A stretch of DNA of 64,000 bases from Dipteris shenzhenensis (taxonomy: Eukaryota; Polypodiophyta; Polypodiopsida; Gleicheniales), in assembly GCA_047967505.1 (NCBI GenBank), contig CM106538.1; one strand, 5' to 3'. A model generated the notes under the pieces. The model saw nothing but the letters and a program-made list of their open reading frames with translations, was not told the DNA's origin and made no database searches. Shown here one piece after another: positions 11,120-21,674 of the stretch. The position numbers and the translations under genes were made by a program. Each line of letters starts with the position of its first letter. Position 1 is the first letter of the stretch.

Positions 11120-12844
11120 CTTTTTTTTTTGGGCAAAGAAATATTTGATTATATTATAATCATATGACAAGTTCCATCTCCCTTACCAATACACAGGCTC
11201 CTGCAGTTGGGTCCAGGCAGCTTTATGGAGGATCAACCACAAGAGAGTGAACATTTTTTTAGGAATCTTTTTTTCCCATATCAAAGAGAATCTAACATCC
11301 CACTTCCTCTCATTATCAAATAGCTTCCATCTGGAGTTGAGAGTGGACATCACCTCTTCTATGCCTTCAGATGGAGTGGGTATGGATAAGAAAGAAGAGA
11401 TACCCACCCCCACCCAGCTAAATTCCTTGGTGTATATTAAAACTCTGCCCCCTTTCCAAGTGAGTTCACTCTCCCAGAGTTGAATTCTATTCATAACCAG
11501 TTCTTGATCAACATTAGTTAACTTGAATTCCCTTTTGATATCCAACCATGACTTCCATTTAAAGTTGTTCTTGTCCCAAGATCCCCCTAATTGTTTAAGC
11601 CTTTATTTGATAATTGCTAGGCTCTTAAAAGGTCCTCATCACATAATTGATGCTTTGTGAAAAATACTGACACCTAGATTGAATCCAAAGCCATGAAGCT
11701 TCCTTTGCCAAAAAGGACTAAGTGGATCTTGATCTATTCAAAAGCACCCCACAATGTTTTCCAGAGCTGACTTCCCTTAGTCATACAAGGCTTAGGATTG
11801 CCAATAGCAGAAAGAAGAGGGAAATTATTCAACTTAGGGGCCCTATAAGGCCTAACATATTTAAAATTTTTAAGAAGTAGGTTACCCCAGTGGCTGTCTA
11901 GGGAAGTGATGGCTTTTACAATCCAAGTAGCAGCTCTTCTTCCTACTAGGTTAGCCTATAGATCTATGAGTCTATCTATTCTCTTCTTGAATCTGTCTAA
12001 AAATTATTCGCATCTGTCCTTAATTTTAACTTTGAATCCCATAGGAATGCCCAACAATCTGAAAATTTGTCCCTGTTGGATATTTTTTGCACCCCAAATG
12101 GTCCAAAAGCATCTGAGAGCCACCTGAGAGCAAGGCATAACGTGTTTTGGTATGATTCATCTTAGATCCTGAAGCCAAGAAAAATTGGTCCACACACTTC
12201 ATTGCACCTTGAATGTCCACATTTGTGTTTCTAATGCTTAATGCTGTCTCATCTGCAAATTGTTGATTAACTAGCTACTTTCTTGAGGGTAGCTCAATTC
12301 CTTTGAGACTGAGTTCATGGGCACTTGATCTTTTATCAGCCACCCCAAGGCATCAGTTGCAATAGCAAATAACAAAGGGGCCAAAGGGCACCCTTATCTT
12401 ATTGGTCCCTTCAAAAAGAAATTTTGAATCATCTCTCCATTTATATAAACTCTGGCTGAGGCATCGGAGAGAAGCAAAGCAACAAAAGAGGTGAACTTTT
12501 CCCCTAGACCCAAATTCCTGAGAGATTGCAGGAGAAAATCCTAGTTCAACCTGCCACCATAAGCCTTGTCAAAATCACTTTTGATAAAGCAAACATCTTG
12601 CTGGGTTTCTTCTGCATGAGTGTACCCCTCCCAAAGATTTATGATTGCCTCTAATAGATGTCTGCCCCTGATAAACCCTTTTCATTCCTAAAGAATCCAA
12701 TTGTCCATCTTGTTCCTCATCCTTAACGCTAGGGATTTGGCAAAAATCTTGTAAGAATAGTTTAACATAGTTAAAGGTCTCCAATTATTTAACACTATCC
12801 TATCGCCATCTTTTGGGACGAGTTTGATAACCCCTCCATTTAGC
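11120..12844 (-). mobile_element. 5'-truncated LINE, RT remnant
   Basis: Minus-strand frames from 12840 down show a non-LTR reverse transcriptase: NGGVIKLVPK, NWRPLTMLN, YKIFAKSLA, FIRGRHLLEAI, FIKSDFDKAY, GCPLAPLLFAI and FADETALSI, the last at about 12245-12275. The catalytic FADD motif is FADE. Further down are ASGSKMNHTK and a terminal block (IPKKMFTLLW, 11183-11545) like the C-terminal region of plant LINEs. Ten Ts on the plus strand at 11121-11130 form a poly(A) tail, so this is the 3' end. Many stops interrupt it. The endonuclease and 5' part are absent, cut off where the G1 LTR begins. Confidence 0.87.
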
Positions 12845-12967
12845 TGTTGGGGCAGTGTTGTCTCTGTGCCAACATGGACTTAGGTAGAACAGAATGTGTG
12901 TGTAGAGTAGCGGCAAAGCTCAGCTTGTACTTGCATAAAGCTAGAAATAATACCTCTTAGAAATCCA

Positions 12968-13190
12968 ACTTGCATGTTCTACATGCAAGTTCTACATGCA
13001 AGTTCTACATGTGAGTTCTAGATGCAACTCCTACATGCAACTCCTATATGCAAGTTCTACATGTGAGTTCTACATGCAACTCCTACATGTCTACATGTGA
13101 GTTCTACATGCGAGTTCTACATGCAACTCCTACATGCAACTTGCAACTCCTACATGCAACTTCTATATGCAAGTTCTACATGTTGAGAGA
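12968..13190. repeat. 13-bp tandem array in G1 U3
   Basis: Units of TTCTACATGCAAG and the variants CTCCTACATGCAA and TTCTACATGTGAG recur over a dozen times just upstream of the TATA box. Tandem motifs in this position act as enhancers in some LTRs; that role is inferred here. Confidence 0.85.
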
Positions 13191-13237
13191 GAATGTCTTA
13201 CACTTCCTACATGTAGAGAGAGAAGCTCTCCAGCTTG

Positions 13238-13245
13238 TATAAATA
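13238..13245 (+). promoter_or_regulatory. G1 LTR TATA box
   Basis: TATAAATA lies in the middle of the LTR downstream of the 13-bp array and upstream of the expected R region. Confidence 0.6.
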
Positions 13246-13427
13246 CCCCATAATGGAATGAAGCCCACACTCTTTGGGGCATTGTGTTGAGTTCTACTTT
13301 GGTATTCCAAGCAATTGTCTCAAGTGTCCATTCTTCCTTGCACTCCACATCCAAAAGCATGTCCTAACCTTGCAACTCCTCCTCCCCTCTCCTCCAACCT
13401 TGCAACCCATCCTCTCCCTCTATGCCT

Positions 13428-13516
13428 CCCTCCTCCTCCTCCCTTCTCCTCCTCCCTCCTCCTCCTCCTCCTCCTCCTCCCTCCTCCTCCTCCTCCTCCT
13501 CCTCCCTCCTCCTCCC
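13428..13516. repeat. (CCT)n microsatellite in G1 LTR
   Basis: A nearly pure CCT/CTC tract. The Pro/Ser/Leu-rich frames through it are composition artefacts. Confidence 0.95.
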
Positions 13517-13629
13517 TTGCTCTTATACCTTCTTCCTCTCCCACTCCTATGCTCCCGCTAAACCCTTAGTTCCTCAACCCTTAACCTCCATGATCTACGA
13601 GGGACGAGTTCTCCACCATGTACTCTACC

Positions 13630-13820
13630 CTGAACCTTGGAACCTCTTCTAAACTCTGGAACCTCCTTCTAAACTTTGGAACCTTCTTCTAACCCTTGGA
13701 CCTCCTTCTAACCCTTGAACCTCTTCTAAACTCTGGAACCTCTCTCTAAACCTTGGAATCTACTTCTAACCCTTGAAACCTCCTTCTAAACCTTGGAACC
13801 TCCTTCTAAACTTTGAAACC
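13630..13820. repeat. ~21-bp tandem array at the end of G1 LTR
   Basis: About nine imperfect copies of CTTGGAACCTCCTTCTAAAC fill the last part of the LTR and stop just before its terminal CAACA. Confidence 0.85.
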
Positions 13821-13849
13821 TACCAACAAGGTTGTGGTGCCATATCTAG

Positions 13850-15124
13850 ATCGTCGGCGGCCATGATGAAAATAATTGCATCTTCAATATGCGCAACAAC
13901 CCGCCTCGACCTCAACAATACCAAGCGGCATCCATGCCAGTGTACATGCAACCAGTACTTGCATAAGCACCCCCAGCTCCGAGGCTAAATCCTGTTCCTG
14001 TTCGGACACAAGTCCCACAACTACTCAGGAATCCAAGTCCACGACCATATCCAAGAGCACCAAATCCAGCTCCTCAGGCAGTTCCAATATATCAATTACA
14101 AGCCGAGGAAGTAGACTCGTCATTTGAGTATGAAACAAAGTACCCATTGTACTATGTAGAAGGTGCAGAGGGTCTAATACTAGTTTATGCAAATCAAGTA
14201 CGTCCCAATACATATCGAGCACCAATCAAGTGCTATAGTTGTGGAGAAAATCATGGGATCGTAGAGTGCCCTCATTGTGGTAGCCTCAATACTTTCCAAC
14301 CACTCTGCAAAGATTGTGGCATAGGACATGCCTCTATGGATTATCCCATGAAAAATAAAGTCCCACAACAAATAGAGGTTAAGCCTGACGTCCCAATCGG
14401 CATCATTGGGGTGGACCATCAAAGTCTGGGTTTGGCTAGTGTAATATCAAAACCTATAAATGTAATTGCACGCCAATAGAAAGAGGCCACCAAGGACCCT
14501 AACATTCCAATCCAACCAAAGCAACTTCTTAAAAAGAAAGCATAAGTGCCTCCCCCTCCGCCAAGCAATGAGCAGCCGAGCGTGTCCACATCAACTCCCA
14601 AGCCTCAAATAAAAGAAGCTCCATAGCCAAATGCAGAGGTGGAGAAGGCTCGTTTTCAGGCACTTCAACAATGGGTACAAAAGCAACAAGCTCAATTTGA
14701 GGCTAAGAAACAAGCTCAAGACCCAATCCATGACTTGGCCCTACAAAGTATTGATACTGTACTCGAGCCTCTATTCCAACAACAGACTCCACAACATAAT
14801 GTACCGCCACATCAACTTGAAGGAGCCGCACTCTCTAGCATCTTGAGTTGTCCTGTGTCAATTCCCATAGGAAGCCTCCTACGGAATTGCCCCAATCTTT
14901 GGGAGAGTTTCAAAGGATGGATTGAACTTGCAAATCCCTCTCCACCTATGAATGACATCGAAGATATCCCTGTGTGGATGGGTGAGAGAGATGACATACG
15001 CAACATTACTGTGCCTTTGATCCACAAGGCATACAATGAAGTCCAAGCCATAGTGGATGGTGGAGTAGGTGTAAATGTCCTATCAAAGAAGCTCTACGAA
15101 GAATGGGGTCTCCCACCAATGTAA
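13850..15124 (+). pseudogene. G1 gag-protease remnant
   Basis: A Pro/Gln-rich stretch (13876-14127) is followed by a cysteine cluster at about 14227-14350: a CX2CX3HX4C knuckle (CYSCGENHGIVEC), a CPHC pair, and a second CX2CX3HX4 unit (CKDCGIGHASMDY) whose last Cys is Tyr. At least three in-frame stops follow. The 14639-15124 frame starts Gln-rich and ends in a retropepsin-like motif (AIVDGGVGVNVLS, Asp at about 15056), with DGG in place of D[ST]G, then the EEWGL segment typical of Tat/Athila proteases. Confidence 0.8.
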
Positions 15125-16444
15125 AAGGCTAATTTCAACATACGCCTTGTCAATGATTCACGGGCTAAACCCTTGGGAATAGTGAATGGCATGTCCACAA
15201 AGGTCGCAGGAGTTGGCTTTTCCCTTCAATTCATAATCTTGGATCTTCCCAAAAAATCCTATCAAATCTTACTAGGACGTCCTTGGTTACAGGAAGCATC
15301 AGTCCTCCATGACTGGTGAACTGATAGACTGACAATCCAAAATCGTGACACCGCAGTCAGGGTGAATGTGGGAACAGGAGCTATAAAACCAATTGTGCCT
15401 AGAGCATTGGATGACACATCTTCAACGACAATCTCAAGAAAATCAGCTCCCTTACAACAGCATGCCATAGCGGGCGATTCACAAAGCAATGTCAATAATT
15501 GGATACAAACATTGGCAACCATCGACAATTGCCATTCATTAGACCCCATCTTCTCACAGATAGATGCTAAGGTGGTATAGGTAGATCCTCCACTCACACA
15601 TGAAGAACCAATTGATCAAGAGATGCCATTCTTTATGACTGACCTCGAGTGGGACAATGAACGTGAAGAAGGTACCCATACCAATGATGACTCAGATTTT
15701 CCTTGGGACCTTGAAACTGAGGTTGAGAATGCTGAAATTGAAGATCAAACCTTTGATAATGACTTAGCCATTCTGCATGCCCTAATGGTAGTTGAGCTCC
15801 CAAAAGTTGAACCTCCAAAGTTGAATAACAGCAAAAGATCCCACAAGAAAGCTGAAGGAGGAAACCGCAGAAAAGCCAAGGCTGAACACTTCAATGAATT
15901 CGAATGAGTCCAAACAAGGATCGTCGAATTGTATCTTGCAAAGCCAGCTCCCTCAAAATCAGAACCACCACCTCTTGAATGGTCCCCTGAGGGACTAGAA
16001 GGAGTATGTGCAGCAAATGAATCCTTACTTGGAAATACCTTACCAGTGGAAAAGTTACCCCACAGTTCCCAACGTAAGAAGTTTCGGAAATATAAGCCAC
16101 ATGTGCGGATGAAGCTCGATCAAGAGATTTCAAAAAAAGAAACTCAAGAAGAGCCTAACAAATTGGTAAATGCAACTATGCCACCCAGTACGCATGGCAC
16201 ATGTGAGGCTAGGTCAACACCATCAGAGGCCGATCTTCAAGAAGTGCCAGAGTACTTCAAGAATTACACAAGTGGAAGTGCCCCAATAGCTATGCCAAGA
16301 CCACTAAGAGAATCTGAAGTTCAAGAAATTGATAGCATTGGAGAAACTCCAATCTATGAGGGACTGGCAAAAACACACACAATAAACCTCGCCCTAGAAG
16401 GGGAGGAGGAAAAACTAGTTTTCATTGGGAAACAGCTTCGATAG
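15125..16444 (+). pseudogene. G1 protease end and protease-RT linker remnant
   Basis: After a stop, the first frame continues with protease features (QFIILDLPKKSYQILLGRPWL, the conserved ILGRPWL-type block) up to about 15320. The 15623-16444 frames are acidic and low in known domains, ending in a KTHTINLALEGEEEKLVFIGKQ-like pre-RT segment. It stops at 16442-16444 exactly where the reverse transcriptase should begin. Confidence 0.65.
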
Positions 16445-17501
16445 AAAGATGAAACTCTACTTTGCCAGTCGACAACTCAATGATGCAGAGATCACTATAT
16501 CACCACAGAAAGAGAAGCCCTGCAATGGTGTGTAATGTAAAGAAATTTTGGCACTATCTACTGGCAAATGATTTTGTCTTCTACATCGACCATCAAGCAT
16601 TGCTTTATCTTGTGAACTGTCCATGTACAACAGGAAGAATAACCAAATGGCTCCTCTTGCTTCAAGAATTAAACTTCAAAACAGTGGTTTGCAAGGGTGC
16701 CCAGCACTACATTGCCGATCACATGTCTCGTGTCAAGTCGGGAGAAGAAGCCACTGGAGTAGAAGATGACTTACCAGATGCCACACTATTTCAAATAGAT
16801 GCTATTCCAGAGTGGTGTGGAGATATCATTGGGTACTTAATGACAAGAAGACCACCCCCTGAAATGAAAGCAGTAGACGCTAGAAAACTAATTCTAAAGG
16901 CTGCATCCTATCAACTCATTACAGGACAACTGTACAAGATGGGCAAGGACCAGGTATTAAGAAGATGTGTAATGCCTCATGAGATCATGTGAATCCTAAG
17001 TGAAGTCCATGAAGGCATTACACAAGGACACTTCCAAGGGGAAGCCACAACAAGAAAAGTTCTCCTCACAAGCCACTAGTGGCCAACACTGTGGGCAGAT
17101 GCCTATGAATATGTAAAAGGCTGTGATGTATGCCAACAGACTACTAAACCACAACACAAAAACTTCAATCCCCTAATAACAGTTGTTGCACAAAAACCAT
17201 TTGAAAAAGGGGGGATTGACTATGTGGGTCCCATCCATCCAGCAAGCAAAAGGAACACAAGCACACTACATCATTGTGGCCACTGATTACTTTACAAAAT
17301 GGGCTAAAGCTAAAGCAGTCAGAAAGGTAGATGCCAGAAGCACAACAAGATTCTTATACGAAAATGTGATCACCCGATTCGTATGCCCCATTGAAATTGT
17401 GTCGGATAGAGGCACACATTTTGTCAATGAGGTAATCCAAGAACTCTTGTCCGAATTTATGGTAATCCATAGAAAAAGCACACCCTACTTCCCCCAGGGG
17501 A
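16445..17501 (+). pseudogene. G1 RNase H and integrase N-part
   Basis: RNase H begins YFASRQLND and continues with a TEREALAMV-like block, FYIDHQALLYLVN (catalytic-type Asp kept) and GRITKWLLLLQE. The HHCC integrase zinc-binding region (VHEGITQGH ... CDVCQQ) follows across two stops. The catalytic core follows with GIDYVGP, a frameshift, then IEIVSDRGTHF. The frame is interrupted after the PQGN motif (about 17500) by CACTA-1 and resumes at 23994. Confidence 0.88.
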
Positions 17502-17569
17502 ATGCACTACTACACACGGGCCCTATTCTGATGCTTAAGCATCGACGTTTAATGTGCGCGGGGCACTAA

Positions 17570-17720
17570 TCGTCGATAACCAAAGTGAGATTCGTTAAGT
17601 GTCACTATATAGTGACGTTTAAAGAGTGTCGCTATATAGTGACACTTATTAGACTTGTGAATGGTCGTTATATAGCGACACTGAGACATTTTCCTATAGT
17701 GATGTTTTACAGAGAGTGTT
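17570..17720. repeat. CACTA-1 left subterminal repeats
   Basis: Several copies of a palindromic motif around GTCGCTATATAGTGACAC lie within 220 bp of the left end. In maize En/Spm, TNPA binds short repeats in this position; the same role is inferred here. Confidence 0.8.
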
Positions 17721-17904
17721 TTTTCCCATACCGACCTTAAAAGATAGTTTTTCCCAATGACAATTTTTTTTTCCTTTTCATACATGTTTGATCCTTTGAG
17801 AGAATAAAAGTACAAGAGCATGTACATCAAGCCTTTGAAGCTCATATATTCATGTCCAAGTTTGAGATTAAAAAAATCAATGAAGAGCATTTACATCAAT
17901 GGCT

Positions 17905-19760
17905 TCATCTTGAGCCAAAGTCTAACGTGCCAAACAAGTCTATCTCTAACTCTATACCGAGTTGATCTCCTATATCATCATCATACTCTAGCATTGTACG
18001 TTCACCTAAGACTTGATCATCTTCTTTAATAAAGTTTGGTGATTCTTGATGATCATCATCTTCTTCCTCAATATCGTGATCTCCATCTTTCTCCCGTACG
18101 ATGTCATTATGCACATCTTCCTCTTGGCTCATATTGTGATATTCATCTTCTTCGCTAGATCCATCTGGATCAATTGGATCCGGCATTGGTAGTGGCATCT
18201 CCATATCCACATCTCTATCTTTAAAAATTTGCTTACTTTGTGGTGCAACTTGGATCACATACCACCATCTTGGATCAGAACGATTTGGATGAAAAATCAC
18301 CTATATTGAAGATGGGTGCCAAATGCCATCAATTATATATATGAAATTATGCTTAAGTACATGTATTAATGGATCTTAAAAAATGAAAGCTTCAATTAAT
18401 TAAATCATTAGTATGCACCTGCTCACAATGCTCAGGAAGAACAAAAGTATCACTTTCATCGGTCCAAAGTTTGGTGGAGTCTATTGCAAAGAAACTGCTA
18501 CTGTCTTTTCTCATTGTCACATGGGGATCATTGTAAATAGTTCTAAACCATTTTACATCAAGAATGAAAATACTAAATCGTCTCAAATCAATTTCATAGA
18601 TTTTGTGTATGGTTCCATAATAATCCAACTATGAGGAGAGAAGATTGGTATCCGAAGCACTTGCTCGGCTATCTTGTGTGAAGTTAGCCATGACTCCACA
18701 ATCATACGTGACTCTCTTTGAATCGATGTGTTCCACGCAAAAATGTCGTCCATATGACCATAATGCACTGTACTTTTTGTACTACAAAAGAGCATCATTA
18801 AAACAATGAAGGTGCATCTATTTTATAGCGTATATAGCCACAAATAATTACTTAATTACATCAAGAGGTAAGAAACTTACATGCATCATACATCTAGATG
18901 ATAAATTCACTCGTGCTCATTTATTGTCTCTCCATCGCGTTCGGCTTTACGTAGAGCTAGTCGTTTGACATGTGAGTGGGGAGAAGGGCGAGACCCCGTG
19001 GATATGGTTGCGATCACCTCTACATTACTCTGAATCTCGTCCTTGCATTTATTCTTTCTGCTTTGGTTGCTTTATATCTCTCAATCCACTTTTGCATCTC
19101 CTTGCTATTGAGCATACAAAACTTATTGAATTTTTCCATTTGCTCTCCGCTCATCTTTCTTTCAATCCCTTTTCCTTGGGGAACCTTGCCAACAATGCGA
19201 TCATCATTCTTGTTATGCCAAGCTTGCGGCATATCGGGATCCACCACCGTGGATGCAAGAAACTCCATGATATATACTAATGACTCTTGCACAAGCCATC
19301 CCTCTGCCATGCTTGATTCTGGTCTTGCACTTTGTCTTACAAATCCCTTTAAAGTTTTCATAAACCGCTTGAGAAAAAACATCCATCGACTATGAAAGGT
19401 ACCTGCAATGGCCACCTCATCAACTATGTGCACAAGCAAGTGCACTTGAGTTGTCATAATGCTCGAGGGAAAATGCTTCTCAAGCAAGCATACGGCTTAG
19501 ATGGATTCCACCCTAGCTTTCTCGATGCTCGATATGGATATCTCTTTTTGAGATATCCACCTATTTCACATGCCCATGTAAGATATATTCATAATCAATC
19601 TACAGATTATTCAGCTTAAATTGAAGAAAATGCAATCAATGCAATTTGATAGTAAACATACCTCACAATACCACTGATCTTGAATATAGTATTTCTAACA
19701 TCTTCTTGTAAGCATCCTTTTATTGTAATTGGGAGGATGAACTATCAAAGCAACAAAGAA
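17905..19760 (-). pseudogene. CACTA-1 tnp2-like C-terminal remnant
   Basis: In gene order: FILPITIK ... DVRNTIFKI (about 19740-19665), an intron, then VHLLVHIVDE, WMFFLKRFMKTLKGFVRQSARPE and SMAEGWLVQE (19020-19487), which match DUF4218. A DUF4216-like block follows (YYGTIHKIYEIDL, LDVKWFR, LPEHCEQ; 18392-18798). A phase-0 intron (18301-18418) leads to DPRWWYVIQVAP and an acidic tail ending in GIELEIDLFG. One in-frame stop precedes the AVCLLEK block. The N-terminal and DDE regions are missing. These domains accompany CACTA transposases, and the same intron recurs in CACTA-3. Confidence 0.82.
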
Positions 19761-19975
19761 GTCATGTCAATAATATAACATAATCATAATTACACTAACG
19801 CATCACGATTATCGGTACACTAATCCTACAGATTAGAATACCTGGAAGACATTGAGCAAGCTTAGAATCCTACACCTTGACATTGAGCAAGCATTTACAG
19901 ACTCCTGCATTCTTTGAATTAGAGTGATAGAAGTCCGTATCTACTTGTTCAATGGTAGGCTATTGAAGCTTCACA

Positions 19976-20250
19976 TGGGAAAAAGAGAGAAGGAAAGAGA
20001 GGAGAAAAGAGATGAGAAAAAAGAGAGAAAAAGAGAGGAGAAAAATGAGAAAAGAGAGGAGAAAAAAGACAGAAAAAGAGAGGAGATAAGAGAGAAAAAG
20101 AGAGGAGATAAGAGAAAAAGTGGGGATAAAAGAGAGAAAAAGAGAGGAAAATAGAGGAAAAGAGAGAAGAAAAAAGAGAGAAAAAGAGAGGAGATAAGAG
20201 AGAAAAAGAGAGGAGAAAAGAGACGAAAAGAGAGGATAAAAGAGAGTCAC
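19976..20250. repeat. (GA)-rich low-complexity tract in CACTA-1
   Basis: An almost pure purine tract of AGAGAGGAGAAAA-type units. The Lys/Glu-rich and Phe/Ser/Leu-rich frames through it are artefacts. Confidence 0.95.
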
Positions 20251-20454
20251 AATTCAAACATACATAGGCTTCAAATAATGATGAGTCTCAAAATAAACAA
20301 TATCCAAATAATGAGTCAAATTAATGTGAGAGCTAACCTCATGAAGGCCGAGACACTTGTATTCGACCACCCATACGTTGCTTGCAGATTCAAGATTGAG
20401 AGACAAGCCCATAGTTTAGACATCCTAGCACCCTCATACAACTGTGTTGATTGC

Positions 20455-21610
20455 AACTTTCCTCTCTTCTTTTTCCCTTCTTTCGATCTCTTTTCCCCTC
20501 TTCCTTCTCTTCTTTTCCCCTCTTCTTTTTCCCCTCTTTCAATCTCTTTTCCCCTCTTCCTTCTCTTCTTTTACCCTCTTCTTTTTCCCCTCTTTCAATC
20601 TCTTTTTCCCCTCTTTCAAACATATGCTTTCTCTCTTTTTCTCTTATGCATATGTTTTTCCTTCTCTTATGCTTATGCTCTTTTCCCCTCTTCTTTTTTC
20701 CCTCTTTCAATCTCTTATGCATATGTTTTTTCTTCTCTTATGCTTATGCTTATGCATAAGCATATGTCTCCTCCTTTCCTTCTCTTCTTTTTCCCTCTCT
20801 TTTTCTCTTCTTTTCATAAGCATATGCCTATGCCTATGCTTATGCATAAGCATATGCTCATATGCTTATGCATAAGCACAAGCATATGCTTTCTCTCTTT
20901 TTCTCTTATGCTCATATGCTCATGCATAAGCATAAGCATATGCTTTCTTTCTTTTCCTCTTATGCTTATGCTCTTTTTCCCTCTTCCTTCTTTTATGGTT
21001 ATGCTCTTTTCCCTCTTCTTTTTCCCCTCTTTCAATCTCTTTTCCCCTCTTCCTTCTCTTATGCTTATGCTCTTTTCCCCTCTTTTTTTTCCCCTCTTTC
21101 AATCTCTTTTCCCCTCTTTCAATCTATTTTTCCCCTCTTTCAATCTCTTTTTCCCCTCTTTCAATCTCTTTTCCCCTCTTTCAAACATATGCTTTCTCTC
21201 TTTTTCTCGTATGCATATGTTTTTCCTTCTTTTATGCTTATGCTTATGCATGAGCATATGTCTCCTTCTCCTTCTCCTTCTCCTTTCCTTCTGTTCTTTT
21301 TCCCTCTCTTTTTCTCTTCTTTTCATAAGCATATGCCTATGCCTATGCTTATGCTTATGTTTATGCATGAGCATATGCTCATATGTTTATGCATAAGCAT
21401 AAGCATATGCTTTCTCTCTTTTTTCTCTTATGCATATTTGGTTCTTTTCCCCCTCTTCTTTCTCTTCTTTTCCCCTCTCCTTCTCCTATGCTTCTCCTTC
21501 TCTTTTCCTTCTCTTATGCTTCTCTTATGCTTCTCCTTCTCTTATGCATATGCTTTCCCTCATATGCTTTCCATCTTATGCATATGCTTATTTCCTTCTC
21601 CTTAGTCGTA
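20455..21610. repeat. Pyrimidine and TATGCTTATGC array in CACTA-1
   Basis: Units of TTTCCCCTCTTTCAATCTC alternate with words such as GCATAAGCATATGC and CTTATGCTTATGC, forming palindromes. It lies between the two genes and ends in the polypyrimidine tract before the tnpA-like acceptor at about 21667. The long open frames of several hundred codons here are low-complexity shadows. Confidence 0.9.
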
Positions 21611-21674
21611 TTCAGTTCTTTTTTCACATGCTCCTTAGCTATATTTGGTTCTTTTTTTTTCAAACAGATTCTAA

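Larger units (their letters stand above)
12845..13828 (+). repeat. Gypsy G1 5' LTR
   Basis: The 984-bp segment begins TGTTGGGG and ends ACCAACA, matching short inverted termini, and lies directly upstream of gag. It is built largely of internal arrays: a ~13-bp array in U3 (12968-13190), a TATA box (13238-13245), a (CCT)n tract (13428-13516) and a ~21-bp array (13630-13820). No second copy exists in the window, so the boundaries rest on the inverted termini alone. The preceding TTAGC could be half of a TSD within the LINE. Confidence 0.65.

Noticed and set aside
13274-13569. Pro/Ser/Leu-rich frames
   Set aside because: They read a CCT microsatellite inside the G1 LTR.
20278-21605. Open frames of up to 372 codons rich in Phe, Ser, Leu, Cys and Met
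   Set aside because: They are products of the pyrimidine and TATGC repeats; several frames stay open at once and no domain is visible.
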